64,000 nucleotides of DNA from Salvia splendens (GCF_004379255.2 NC_056035.1:36401773-36465772), one strand, 5' to 3'; shown: positions 11,492 to 23,794, counted from the stretch's first letter. The notes: generated by a model from the sequence alone, not told the origin. Program-made: numbers and translations.

Positions 11492-12759
11492 GAGTAAAAA
11501 TCAAAATTGATTCTAAACAATGGCCAGAATATGAATTTGGTCCAAAATATTCGCTTTTTGAAAATCGAGTCCTAAACATTTGAAATCGTTGTCGAAGTGG
11601 TCTTTTTTAAACGGAACTGTTAATTTCTCTCAGCATCCAATTAACGATTTTTTTTGACATAATTGGTATAATTATGCATAATAATTTAATAAAAATAAAA
11701 TAAAATTAAAATAGAGAACTTTGCTTCAGAATTCAATGTTGCCGCCGCCTATCTCGGCTCCCAAATCAGCCCCAGCACCCGCCGCCTCAAGATCAGCAAG
11801 CCCCGAAAGGAGAAACACATGAATATCACTATGGAACGTGGCAAGGAGATCACCGACTACTTCCAAGACCAGAAATTCAAATGGGTCTGGATTTGAAGAA
11901 AAGTCAAAACCTCCTGCAAATTCCATCTCCTCAACTTGCCAAAATCAACCACAAACATCACTACACATAAAGCAGCACCGCATCGGAAATTTAAAGGAGA
12001 GAGAGAGAGATTGAATCGTTGAGCAGCGACAGACATTTAAGGTTCCAGAAATTGATTAAAGAAAGATATGAATTTGGGTAAGATTGATTAAGAATGAGGG
12101 AGAGAAGAGAGGGCACTGATGGTGGAGCTGGGAGACGGAGAGAGGATGACAATGGGTTGGACCAAGGCAAGAGCAGCGGCGATGAGGACGTGGAGCAGCA
12201 ATACTGCTCGACTGACAACGAGCAGGCAGAGGCGACGGAAACGAAACCATCTTCTGGCAACAGCGACGGCGTCGACGGAGAGATAACAACACCGGACCGC
12301 CGAGAAAGAAAATTGAGAGAGAGATGGGGAGGACCGAAAGGAATGGGGGTTGATGGCGACAACAATGGTGGATAACAGCAATGCGGGAGAAACACACGAT
12401 GACGGCGATTTGTAGAGGAGCGAGCAGAGAGAGAATAACGCGATGGAGATAGAGAGTCCGATTTGGGAAGAAAGAAGGAGAGATGGAAGAGAAGAAAGAA
12501 GAGTGAGAGAATCGATTTTGGAATTTCTTAGCATTTTTTAAAAAAAAATATTTAATTTTATTTAATTAATTATGCATTAGTATATTAATTAAGTTAAAAA
12601 ATTATTAATTGGGAGTTGACCGTTAGTTTTTAACGGAACCGTTAAAAAAAAGACCACTTTAATAATGATTTCAAATATTTAGGACACAATTTTCAAAAAG
12701 TGAATATTTTAGACCAAGTTAGTACTCTGACTATTTAGAATCAATTTTAGCATTTACTC
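11492..12759. mobile_element. Long-TIR DNA element, MULE-like, with GC-rich interior (Pack-MULE candidate)
   Basis: The first about 130 bp (GAGTAAA..., GATTCTAAA, AAAATATTCGCTTTTTGAAAA, GTGGTCTTTTTT, AACGGAACTGTTAA) recur inverted at 12630-12759 with about 80-85% identity by eye. A weaker match continues outward to about 11480 and 12786. The interior (about 11720-12530) is much richer in G and C than the surroundings and is purine-biased on the plus strand. It holds several overlapping open frames (11726-11926 minus, 12094-12375 plus, 12088-12534 minus), none of which I recognise. No clean 9-bp target duplication is visible, so the class assignment (MULE) rests on TIR length and structure alone. 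Confidence 0.7.
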
Positions 12760-13611
12760 TATAATCAACTAATAAGTAGTTCATGCTTCAAATATACATG
12801 TAGTAATAAACTTATTATTTGACCCCAAAAAAGACATTCATAAATTGTGGTTTCAGTTTGGGCATGCGTTCCTTTGGAATTAGGGTTTTGCTTTTAAAAG
12901 CTTTGTTATTGTGGTTTTATTTGGGGGTTATCTCTTTTATAAATATGCCCGATTTCTAAATAAATGTACTACAATACTAGTTCTTAGAAATATTTTCACT
13001 TGTCTGAGATAATTACTTAGGTAATACTTCCTCCGTTCCAATTAAATTGGGGTAAAACTTTTGTGCACAATAATTAAGAAATTATTTTGAATGAATTAAA
13101 TAAAAATAAAATAGAATAGTTCCGTAATAAAAGTATTTATAACTAGACCAGTTATTGTGTTTTTTAGAAACATAATGCAATGAAATTGTTGATGATCTCG
13201 CCAATAAAAACTCGGGCATTGGTAAAAACAAACTTTAATCTTGATATTTAAATATGTCATCAAATTAAATCTCCAAATCTAATACTCCTATTCCATTGTA
13301 ATTCGTATATACGTCTGTTGATATATGTATACTAGTACTATATAGCAACATAAAATCTAGCTTCTATCGTGTATCTAGATTCTAGATTGTTTTTATTAAT
13401 TATATATTGTTTGCTGATGGTGTGTATATCAGCAAATTAAATCCCCAAATCTAGCTTCCATATGCAGCATATAAACCTAGCTATAGATATGTTATTTTCT
13501 CAATATCCATTATCAAATAGTACTATACATTAGTAACATATAAATAGTGCATTAAAATAAAAAGGTTGAATCAAATTCTGTAATTCAGCTTATTGAATTC
13601 AATTTCTAACA
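12760..13611. other. AT-rich upstream region of the 5'-nucleotidase gene
   Basis: No coding signal. A single Stowaway-like end (CTTCCTCCGTTCCAATTAAA) begins near 13027 with no matching opposite end, so it is a truncated MITE at best. The remainder probably holds the promoter and leader of the gene starting at 13612. Confidence 0.5.
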
Positions 13612-16600
13612 ATGGCGGCTGCACACGATAGTGTGATCCTGGGGTGGAAGATGAGCTGTATGAATATTGCGTTTTCCCGCCCAACTCAATTCTCCTCGGT
13701 CATCCTCCATTCCTTTCCCCCTTCAACTAGGGCTGCGAAATTGAGGTGTCGCTCCGCTACTACGGAGGAGGCGGCGGCGGGGAACACTGACATCTTCTCT
13801 GTGACACCATCCACCGCCGCGGATTTTGACTACCTCGGCGAGAGCACCAAGGGCGACCTCAATCTCAATTCCGGTACTTCTGATTTTTAAGTCTTTATGT
13901 TCACTCATTTTTCATTCCACTAAGCTTTACGATAGTAGTATGTGATTATTGTAGCAATTAATGGGGAGGCGGGTTTGGACGGACCTATTGAGGACGTGGC
14001 CAAAATGGAAGCTCAAGAAGCCGAGCATTTGCTTAATCAATTGGGCATTCCGGTTTCCCTTTTTCCTCTACTCCTTATCAATGCCCATTCATTCTTAATA
14101 CAATTCCGCATGCCTTTTTTTTTCCTGTTTATCTTTGGGTGATATAACATCGTCGAGCCTAAAAAAATTGATCAAGGAATAAGTTCTTTTAGGGTCGGTA
14201 TACCGTACTGAAACTCTCATATCGTATAGATCCTGATGAGAAGTGATTATATCCCAACATTAACAACCAGCGAAAAAACCTCAAATTCAAATCAGTTTTC
14301 CCGGATGTTTGCCTACTAGTATGCATAAAAAGATGAGAATTTTCAGGCACATGCAGCAAATGCATAAAGATGGGACAAAAGTAGAGCTAACTCATCAGTA
14401 TTCAAAGAAACAGTCAGTAAAAAACTCAGTTTAAGAGAAAAAAGAAAGAACTAACGTGCAAGTCACGATAGGGAAATCAAGAGGCAAACAAGGAACGGTG
14501 GCTGGAATCTGGGCGAAAGGGGGCGACACAAAAAGTGGAGACTGAAGAGGAGAGGTTAGAGGAGCTGAGGATGCGAGTTGTGTCATGAAGAGTGAAGGTT
14601 GAACTTTTAGGTTAGGGTTTCACTTTTAGAAATGACATAATATTAGAATTTTAGTCTACGACATGAGTTTTAATGTAAAATTAGGTAAAATATGAGATGG
14701 AAGAAAATGATTGGAAGATTGAATGTGAGTAATTAAGATAAAAAGAGAAAAAAGTTGTGGGCCATGTTACCAAAATTGGTAAAGGACTAATTTTTATGGA
14801 CGAATCAAAATGGAAAAACAAGACTTTTGGTTGTAGAGAAAGGGAGTATATATTATAATATTATAATATTATAATTATATTTAATACTCCCTTCGTTTCC
14901 CAAAAATAGGAGCTTTGGAAATGTGATGGGTTTTAATGCAAAATTGGTAAAGTAAGAGAGAGATAGAGAAAAAATGGGTAAAGTAAGAGAGATGAAGTGA
15001 ATAAGTAGTGGAATTAGTGTTAGAGGAACGTGGGGTCTATTTTTCCTAAAATGGAGAGTTTTTATTTTTAGGAAACCTACTAAAAATGAAAGGATTTCTA
15101 TTTTTAGGAAACGTAGGGAGTATATAATTGTATATATTACGTATATATGAAATTTTTGGTATATATTGAATGTTCAGTATACCACGGTACATTAATAATT
15201 CATACCATTACTGCAGGTATCATATCGTACCGAAAATTATGGTATACCGAAAATTCAGTATTTTCGGTTATGATAGATGTGGTATATACCGGTATTTCGG
15301 TTTTCTTTCTCACCCTATACTAAAGTAATATGTTGATTACCCAGTTTTATAAGTTTTGAAACCTTTGTCAATGCTATAAGTTCAGATAAGTAGCCGTTTC
15401 AAAGTCAGGTTGTCACCTGTAATTTTAATACCTAGTTAGAAATTAGAATTCTCGAACTTGCAGCAACTATGGGTTAACACTACTTAAGAATATAAACTAG
15501 TGTTTTATTACTTTCTGCTCGTGACAGTTGCTGAATAAATTACCACAGCTTATAGAAATATTAACATTTACCATGTACTAAGCTTACTAGCTTAGGAGAC
15601 TTTATTAAAGCATTAAGCTTGTGCAATCTTTTCAAAAGCATCAATTCAGAATAAAAAGTCACAAAGCTCCACACTTTGTTCACAGAAGTTTTTTTCTTTC
15701 TAATGATGCTGGAATCTGCTGAATTTTAGTTTAATGGGCATTCTACAGGATCCATTTTCTGCTAGACATTCTGCCCGTGGTATTTTTTGCAGCAGGACTC
15801 TTAACCTGCGTTCTATTAGTGCCATTGGCTATGACATGGACTACACATTGATCCATTATAATGTGGCGGTAATCATTCTTCTGCTACTGGTTTCCTTAAC
15901 TAAAGCTAATTGGATGTCCTTCATTTCATGTGTCCTATGATTATTTTTCTATGAATTGTATGACCAAATATTTGTTTTTAGTGATATGAAACTGGCAACT
16001 GCATCATGATGAATGTATCCATATGTTTATCATGAATATCTTTCTCGATTATAGCATAGTTGTCCTTCCTGACCTTCATCTACATAATGATAAGCATAGA
16101 TCAACAATAACTAAAGTCACAACGAGTAAAAGCTTTCTTTTATATGATTCGGCTAGAGTTTTAAGCTGTATCTTTTGGATGTGGTATAATCTACATTCGT
16201 GGGATGAATCTTCCCTTTCTAATGCTTCATCTTTTCTTTTACAATTTCTATAGTTATTACCTAAAAACATATTATCCATTAACTACTGCTAGCTTATGGA
16301 GTAAAACATAGGTTGGTCTCCTTATAAATTAACTTCATAAATTTATAAATACTCCAGCACAATAATTATTTAATCATGCATTGGTTTGTTTTATCAATGT
16401 GCGCTATTTGAGTTGAAATATTGAATGATCAGAACAATTGTGTCTTTGCAGGCATGGGAGGGAAGGGCTTATGACTACTGTATGGAAAATCTTAGAAATA
16501 TGGGTTTTCCAGTTGATGGACTTGCATTTGACCCAGATCTGGTATGCTGCATATTTGTGTCATCTTCTTTTCTTATTATTTCCTTTACCTACCTTGTGTT

Positions 16601-19600
16601 TGTAGGTCATTCGAGGCCTAGTTATAGATAAGGAGAAAGGGAATTTAGTTAAAGCGGATCGATTTGGGTATGTTAAGAGAGCAATGCATGGCACTAGAAT
16701 GTTATCTACTCAAAAAGTGAGGTTTGTCCCAATCTTTTTTTCCCTGCTTATTCAATATTTGTTGTGAATGGTAAAACATCTTTCCAAACCAATCTGAGTA
16801 AATGTGACAAAATTATCAATCAGGTAGAGATCCAAAAAATATATTTTTGACGAACTAATGAACTATTATAACATTTACCATTTAAAGTTTCTATTTTACT
16901 GGGTTATTATATTTGTTTTTGGTGGAACTTAAGTAGAAAATCATATTTACTCTATTGAATTTCTTTGAATGGAAGTGAGATATACGGGAGAGAACTTGTC
17001 GATCTACGCAAGGAGGGCCGGTGGGAATTCCTGAATACACTATTCTCGGTTTCTGAGGCAGTTGCCTTTATGCAGGTACTCAGCTTCCAGATTTTGCGTC
17101 AATGTTAGAATGTATAGCACTCTCAATTTCCTATGTCAGTGATTGGTGTGTCATCCACTTTATAGTTATTTTCCTCTCTTTGGGAAGGCACCTGCATGAG
17201 TCCTGTGCCTAGAGGCTGAAGGCTCTATGAACTCTTTTAAACCTTTAATATTGCCAATAATGATTACTTGCAATAATGCAATGATAAGCTTCTATTTGCT
17301 TTTAATGTGCAAAGAAGAAGTCAGATTGCAGGGTATCTAACGTTGTACCTTAAACTTGCATGTTGATTTCTTGTTGCTTTTGAGTACGATATAATCAGAC
17401 CTTTCCATTTGAAGTCTCACTACTTAGGATTTACAAAACAAAAAGTCATGTAGTCAGACACCTATTACACTTTCAAATAGCTCAGTGCAAAGTTGTTCTT
17501 ACCTTGCAGATGGTGGATAGATTGGATGAAGGTGCTATAGCCGCAGACCTTGGTCCACTTGACTATAAAGGGCTTTACAAGGTTTAATGTTGGAACCATT
17601 AAATGGGACTTGACTTAATGCATTATACATGTTATAATTGCTTAAACTTTATGTATTGGATTCAGGCTGTTGGAAAAGCACTCTTTAGGGCACATGTTGA
17701 AGGCCAATTGAAGGTTTTACCTTTTATGCTTTTGTCTTTTCAATAACCAGTTTCACATGCATCATCTAATAAAAGGATTCATTACAGAGTGAGATTATGT
17801 CCAAACCTGAACTTTTTGTTGAACCTGATCCCGAGTTACCTTTGGCCTTATTGGACCAGAAAGAGGTATATATCCACATCTCACAAGAGTTCAAGCAATG
17901 CATGGTTCTTAGTCAATGATTTCTATACTTGTGATTTGTGAAGAATTGCTTCTTAGCAGACTAAACTAGCTGATATGTAACAGGCTGGCAAGCGGCTCTT
18001 GCTTATTACCAACTCAGATTACCACTACACTGAAAAGATGATGCAACATTCTTTCAATAGATTTCTCCCAAATGACATGAGCTGGAGAGATCTGTTTGAC
18101 ATGGTAAGTGGACCCTGTTGAGTAGCTATATCTATGATGTGCCTGGACTCTCTGGACTATCTACTTTCAAATGGTTGATCGGTAGTTGTTTTTGTTGGTT
18201 GCAGTGATTGTAACTATTGAAGTATTAAAATCTTGTGGCCTGAAATACATAAGTGACCTATTGTTTCTATAGGTGATAGTCTCGGCCAGGAAGCCAGAGT
18301 TTTTTCAGCTGTCACAGCCAATGTATGAAGTGGTGACTGATGAAGGTCTTATGCGTCCATGTTTTAAGGCCCAAACAGGTGATTGCAAATGATATTTTAA
18401 ACCTTCAAATTTATATTGGTCTTTAATGTCATTCTTACACTGTTTCTTTAATTAAGTCGTGAATTCTTTAACTATTTGCATGCTTGGTGCACTGCTATTA
18501 GACTGGATAGGTGTGGATATTTTTTTTGGTCAATAGTCATGTTAGAGTCCATTGATCAGTACTCCATCCGTCCCACCGAAGATGACCCACTTTCCTTTTT
18601 AGTTTGTCCCAATCAAGATGACTCGTTACTAAAAATGGAAACACCTTTATATCTACTTTATTCCCTCTCTCTTACTTTATTCTTTCCACTCATCACAACA
18701 AAATAAATTGTATAAAATCCCGTGCTGCCGAAGGAAGGGGTCATCTTCCTTGGGACATAGGGAGTATTTATGACGAGCTACCCATTCATTATAGCTAGTA
18801 GCATGGCTAGGAATTTTGTCATATATAGGAATGACTTCCTTGGACCCAATGGCTAGCTCAAATTCTGCAATAGGAGGGTTATCTAGTTTTTATTAGACTA
18901 ATTGATTGTATGACACTTGCTTATAATAACTGCTTTTGTTATTGGGACGTGTTTGTTCTCTTCTTTCTGCTTCAGATTGAAGTCTTGGAACAACTTTTAC
19001 CTATTTATCTTGCATATCAGGGGGAGTATACTCAGGGGGAAGTGCTCAGATGATTGAGAACTCACTTGGCATTCATGGAGATGAAATTTTGTATGTTGGT
19101 GATCATATATATACAGATGTTAGTCAATCCAAAGTTCATCTTCGGTGGCGTACAGCACTAATTTGTCGAGAACTGGAAGACGAGGTTTGTAACTGCTCAT
19201 ATATTTTATTGAAATGCTTCATGTACCACCACCATACCAATCCCCAGTTTTGACTCCCATTGCAGTATAGTGCTCTGATCCGTAGTCGTGGCCACCGCGC
19301 CACACTGATAGAGCTTATAAATCAGAAGGAGGTCGTAGGAGACCTCTTCAACCAACTCCGCCTTGCTCTGCAAAGACGAAGTAAAGGACGTCCTGCTCAG
19401 GTAATTTGACCACCTGTTTGAGCGGAATCACAGGCAATCCAATTTCGAACACATGATCTTTAGCACATGCACGTTTTAAGATGTTTCTTTTGTCTACTCT
19501 GGTATTAATGCTGTGATCTGCTGTGAGATATAATTATGTGATTATCTCATACATAATTTTCCTTCAGACCGTGGCTGCTACTCATATGGAAAACAATGAA

Positions 19601-20156
19601 CTCGCTGAGAGCATTCAGAAGCTACTCATTGTGATGCAGAGACTGGATCATAAAATCGCTCCGCTGATGGAATCAGATGGGGAGCTCTTTAATACAAGGT
19701 TCTGTATTTGTTTGCTTCGGGTTGAATTATTGTTTCAGAATCTGAAACGATGGCTATTTATCTCGTTTCAGGTGGGGTTTTCTCTCGCGAGCAGGCCTAT
19801 GGGACAAAAGCCACATAATGAGGCAGATTGAGAAGTATGGGAAGCTCTTTTGTTTGGTTTTTTTTTCCTGTATATCATCATCGTTCATCAATGGTATTAA
19901 AAGTTTTTTTTTTGGTAAAACTTCAGGTATGCTGATATATATACCTCAAGGGTTTCTAATTTCCTCCACTATACCCCTTTCATGTATTTTAGAGCCCAAG
20001 AACAGGTAATGTCTATTTTCTTTGTTACTTATCTTTGAAGTTTAAATTTTCACATTCTAACTTGTTTTGAATTATTGGATGTAGTCTCTTGCTCATGATT
20101 CCTATTCATTCCCTCATCACAAGTATAATGATGATGAAGCAGCTTCAGATGAGTGA
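13612..20156 (+). CDS. HAD-superfamily purine 5'-nucleotidase (cN-II/IG type), 17 exons
   Basis: Exons 13612-13873, 13955-14052, 15749-15868, 16452-16541, 16606-16721, 16976-17075, 17510-17581, 17666-17713, 17788-17865, 17984-18103, 18273-18378, 19021-19184, 19266-19400, 19568-19698, 19772-19834, 19927-20005 and 20085-20156 give 617 residues, all in frame. HAD motifs: I, GYDMDYTL with nucleophile Asp149 and Asp151; [16 protein letters not shown], a lysine in [23 protein letters not shown]. The body ([46 protein letters not shown]) matches plant proteins of this family almost throughout. The first about 100 residues are Ser/Arg/Ala-rich and look like an organellar transit peptide. It should dephosphorylate nucleoside monophosphates; substrate preference cannot be read from sequence. 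Intron 2 (1.7 kb) and the intron after 18378 carry MITEs. Confidence 0.95.
14190..15317. mobile_element. hAT-like GGTATACC element(s) in 5'-nucleotidase intron 2, carrying inner insertions
   Basis: The left end reads TAGGGTCGGTATACCGTACTG. The right end is rich in GGTATACCG-type words and closes with CACCCTA, the complement of TAGGGT. That is the general look of hAT MITEs starting TAGGG(T)GGG. The two ends are about 1.1 kb apart because other sequence, including a Stowaway MITE, lies between. No 8-bp duplication is visible. It could be one split element or two separate remnants. Confidence 0.5.
14887..15120. mobile_element. Stowaway MITE (234 bp) in 5'-nucleotidase intron 2
   Basis: Left end CTCCCTTCGTTTCCCAAAAA and right end complementary (TTTTTAGGAAACGTAGGGAG), with TA at both flanks (14885-14886 and 15121-15122). 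It is nested in the GGTATACC-rich element. Confidence 0.88.
18562..18764. mobile_element. Stowaway MITE (203 bp) in the intron after the 11th exon of the 5'-nucleotidase
   Basis: Ends CTCCATCCGTCCCACCGAAG and CCTTGGGACATAGGGAG are inverted repeats flanked by TA. The element lies wholly inside the intron between 18378 and 19021 and does not touch splice sites. Confidence 0.85.
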
Positions 20157-21156
20157 GATGTTGCTCTCCATTATTGTGTCATGTTATCGTGTTTTGTCTT
20201 ATCTAACTTTCCTATCAAACGACGTATTAATTGTGTATAATGGAAAATAGTGGAGTATTTATCTTCTTTTTTTTCACATTTAACTCGCTATCTTTTTATC
20301 TATTCTAAGAAAAATCCCCCTAAGTATGCCTAGAAGGACTTGTGATGCTACTCGTTCCGTCCAAGTCATGGACACAATAATTAAAAAAATGATTTTTGAT
20401 AATTAAGTGAAGCGAGAATAAAAATGTAAAAGAAGATAGAGTAAGTAAGAGAAAAAATAAAATATAAGAATAATTGTACTCCTACTGCCTATCATTTATT
20501 TTAAAATGTACTACGTACTACAAAAAATGGAATAGAAGAAATAAGTACAATCTCCATTAAGTACTTATAAAATAAAATACATGTCATTTTAAGATCTAAG
20601 ACAAAGAAATAAAATGTGTTGGAGAATATAAAACCTATCACTGGATTCAAATTTTGTATTGTACTAGCATTTTTGCACTCATCTACATATGATGCCAATA
20701 AATTTTGATTTTGATTTATATGAGAATACATAAAATGAAAAATGCAAAAAAATAAAATGAAAAAAATACTTAAAAAAGAAAGAAGAGTAGGGATTAGGAG
20801 TTAGGATTTTAGCAAGAAGCGGAGAATGGGTTTTTTCTCTGTTCTAAACTAAAACTTAGATTCCGTGATTGTATTGGAGTTTTTTTTATTCTGAGTTTGG
20901 GAGAGATGCATGACCCTCATGCGTCTCCTTTTAATGAAACGCATGACGATTATGCGTCTTTAAGGGAGACGCATGAGGGTCATGCGTCGCTCTATTTTTT
21001 TCGGTTTTTTTAACGACGCATGAGCGTCATGCGTCACAGGTAAAGACGCATAAGCGTCATGCGTCGGTCTTTTTTTTTTATTTTATTAGATGACGCATAG
21101 GCGTCATGCTGCAGAAGGATCATAGGCCCGCCCAACTCTTTCCTCTTATCCATGGG

Positions 21157-22126
21157 CAGTGGCGGACGCAGGAAATTTAATTGGTAGGGGCTGTACTTAG
21201 TGATTTTATCCTAATAAAATACTCTCTCCGTCCGCAAATAGGAGTCTCGTTTTTCCATTTTAGTCAGTACGCGAACAGGAGCCGTGGTTCACTTTTACCA
21301 TAAATGGTAATAGAGCCCCACCTTTCACTAACTCATTTAACTCATATTTCATTTAAAACTAATATATACAAGTGAGACCTATATTCCACTAACTTTTTTC
21401 CACCCACTTTTCTTAACACTTCTTAAATCCGTGATGCCAAGAAATGAGACTCCTAATGGCGGACCAAGGTTGTAGTATCTTTTCGCTACATATATAATAA
21501 TACTGCTCCATGTCATATGAAAAATTGAAAACACAACGATACTAAATATACATAAACATTTTATATAAAACTAGTCCAATACTTTTAAATTATTGAATTT
21601 ACATAGATTACGTGGAAAGAAAATTAAAATTATATTTTGTATGATGATTTTTGTCGTGAAACCCTATAATTAGATTTTCTATTGGTTGATATTCATTTTA
21701 AAATTTTGTTTACAACCTCTAAAGCAGCAATTTATTTAACAAAATGTTTTGAAATGATACTATGAGAGTATATAAGTGAACAGCTGTCAACATTTTAACA
21801 CATTACACATTTTACAAGGTACTTTACTAATAGGAGTAATATAATATTATTAATATTTATTTTAAAACGTCTTCTTCTTCATTAACCACACGGTAGCCAT
21901 TGTTGCTGCATTTTTCAACTCTGTAATTTTCGATACTTTACTTTACTTTAGTTCAGCCCCTCCTTATCTTTCAACATTGATCATTTAGGCGTCTAAAATA
22001 ATATTTTAGTGAGGGCTTATGATGATTTTCAGAATTTTCAAAAAATTTAAAAGTAAAAATATCAAGTAAATGGAACTCTTGGGAGGGGCTTAAGCCCTTC
22101 CCCACCTCTTACTGGGTTCGCCACTG
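21157..22126. mobile_element. hAT non-autonomous element (970 bp) nested in the MULE
   Basis: A perfect 8-bp direct repeat TCCATGGG flanks it (21149-21156 and 22127-22134), the length typical of hAT. Ends are inverted: CAGTGGCGGACGCAG at the left and the complement of CAGTGGCGAACCCAG at the right. No transposase frame is inside. A further MITE sits near its left end. Confidence 0.92.
21222..21475. mobile_element. Stowaway-like MITE nested inside the hAT element
   Basis: The left end has CTCTCTCCGTCCGCAAATAG followed by GAGTCTCGTT. The right end mirrors it (GAGACTCCTAATGGCGGAC). The outermost bases of the right end are diverged. TA flanks are present. This is the third level of nesting. Confidence 0.7.
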
Positions 22127-22522
22127 TCCATGGGCGTGGGAAAGAATGCCCACATTGAGGCTTTCGTTCATAGGATCAGTTGTGCATGAGCCATATACAC
22201 TATGTGGCGCCAGGTATATATCTAAATATTTATTTATTTATGCATCTTGGGTTATTTTCTTACATCAATTTTATGTATAGGTGGAAAGGAACAACGCAGA
22301 TAAGAAATGCTCCTAGACACTCGGTTGAGCATTACCTTGACCAAATATCTCTGATTAGACCTGGCTAGGTGAATATTATTTCAGCTTAGACTTCATTTAT
22401 GAACTTATTGTGGAGTTAATTTGTCGGTGTTGCCTCAGACTCCACATAGTAATAGCAGTCGTCACATGCAACTTGCTATCAAATTTTATTCCTGCATTAA
22501 TCCGATATGGGTGTTCTTCATC

Positions 22523-23290
22523 TCAGTACATAGTACTGCGTTCATTACCAACTTCAGGTACCTCAGAAGGACCACTCGGCAGTTTGTGAAAATATTTCAA
22601 CCCACTGTGAACGTATTCTGGAAGTGGTTGTTCACCTTGCACGACGGGTTTATACACTATCTCCTCATCACTAGAAAGATCACATGAATCATCACTTAAA
22701 ATATCATCAGATGATGACGACGACAATGGTGGATCAAGGTCTCCTCGTACAACATGAACATCAACATTATCTTGAACATTCTCTTGAGTATTCAATCCAA
22801 CATCAGCAGCATCTGCAACATCTGTTTCCTCATTCATACCGCAATCAATGCTCATAGGTTCAACCCTCGTAGATGATCCAACACCATACTCAACAACTGG
22901 TGGGATTAAGGCATTTCCAACAGACGCGTACTCAACAAATAATTCAATATGCCGCGTAGAATTTAGGACCTTGTTGAACATAAACAACACACTTTCATCA
23001 CTGTCAACCCCAGTACATACATAACTCGTACCGGTACCCAAGAAACAATGCCTCCATGATATTTCGATGGAGTGTTGATTTGAATCTATTCTTATCTTAG
23101 CACATATCATTGCAACTAATTCAGAGAATGAAGCGCACGAATTCAATATGATGGAGGCTCTCGCACGAGGTGGATCATAACCAATGTCCACTTGAGGAAG
23201 TTGAACTATTCTACCACCCCAATATAAACACAAGAATACTGACATGATTTCTGAAAAATATATAAACAAACCAACAACAATTAACGACAA
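22523..23290 (-). CDS. MULE N-terminal open frame (PB1-like start, acidic middle), no transposase core
   Basis: The open frame runs on the minus strand from 23290, with an in-frame ATG at 23245-23243 that reads MSVFLCLYWGGRIVQLPQ. That start resembles the N-terminal module of plant MuDR-type proteins (FLYWGGxI..., then a statement of form FSELVAMICAKIRIDSNQ). After about 110 residues it becomes Asp/Ser/Glu-rich (SSSSSDDILSDDSCDLSSDEE). The region expected to follow (MuDR DNA-binding, MULE DDE, SWIM) is missing; the frame stops instead. It is inside the MULE bounded by the 9-bp duplication. It could be the first exon of a degraded transposase gene or a small accessory frame. A function beyond membership of a transposon protein cannot be claimed. 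Confidence 0.55.
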   Translation of the reverse strand: MSLIVVGLFIYFSEIMSVFLCLYWGGRIVQLPQVDIGYDPPRARASIILNSCASFSELVAMICAKIRIDSNQHSIEISWRHCFLGTGTSYVCTGVDSDESVLFMFNKVLNSTRHIELFVEYASVGNALIPPVVEYGVGSSTRVEPMSIDCGMNEETDVADAADVGLNTQENVQDNVDVHVVRGDLDPPLSSSSSDDILSDDSCDLSSDEEIVYKPVVQGEQPLPEYVHSGLKYFHKLPSGPSEVPEVGNERSTMY

Positions 23291-23794
23291 TTTTTTTCAA
23301 TAAACCCTAATTTAGTAAGTTTAAAATGAATTTATCAAAAACCCTAATAATATGCAAATTAACAACAAATAAGGGAGGAATGTTGAAAGATTGAAGGAAA
23401 CTTACCGAAATATGAAGGGGAATCGCCAAGAAATCGCCAAGGAAATCGCTGAGTTTTGTCTACCTCTCTTTCTCTCGCGTATTCTGTCTATTCTGCCTCT
23501 GCCTCTGCCTCGTTTGATTTAATTCGAAATAGAGACGCATAAGCGTCTTGCGTCTCTCCCTAAGACGCATGACGCTTATGCGTCGTCTAATAAAATAAAA
23601 AAAAGACAGCGACGCATGACCCTCATGCGTCTCACGCATAATCGCTATGCGTTTCATTAAAAGGAGACGCATGAGGGTCATGCGTCTCTTCCAAATCCGG
23701 AATAAATTTAATCACGGAATCTAAGTTTTAGTTTAGAACAGAAAAAGAAAAAAACCCGCGGAGAATAGAGTGATGTTGATGGAAGGTAATTGAG

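Larger units (their letters stand above)
20828..23757. mobile_element. Mutator-like element (MULE), 2930 bp, with perfect 9-bp target duplication
   Basis: The outer boundaries are set by a perfect 9-bp direct repeat GCGGAGAAT at 20819-20827 and 23758-23766, the size typical of Mutator insertions. Inverted ends start GGGTTTTTT, share TGTTCTAAACTAAAAC and CTTAGATTCCGTGATT, and continue for about 240-290 bp. Each end is packed with short palindromes of the form GACGCAT...ATGCGTC, at least four per side. The interior has a MULE-style open frame on the minus strand (22523-23290), a short fragment near 22276-22368 (TTQIRNAPRHSVEHY) that may be a plant-mobile-domain remnant, and a nested hAT element. 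No DDE transposase core is present, so the copy is not autonomous. The intact duplication and well-matched ends suggest a recent insertion. Confidence 0.92.

Noticed and set aside
20345..20480. MITE with end CTCGTTCCGTCCA
   Set aside because: No matching opposite end or TA-bounded partner; at most an old truncated Stowaway.
22421..22687. 88-residue plus-strand frame in the MULE
   Set aside because: Antisense to the MULE protein frame; no recognisable motif.
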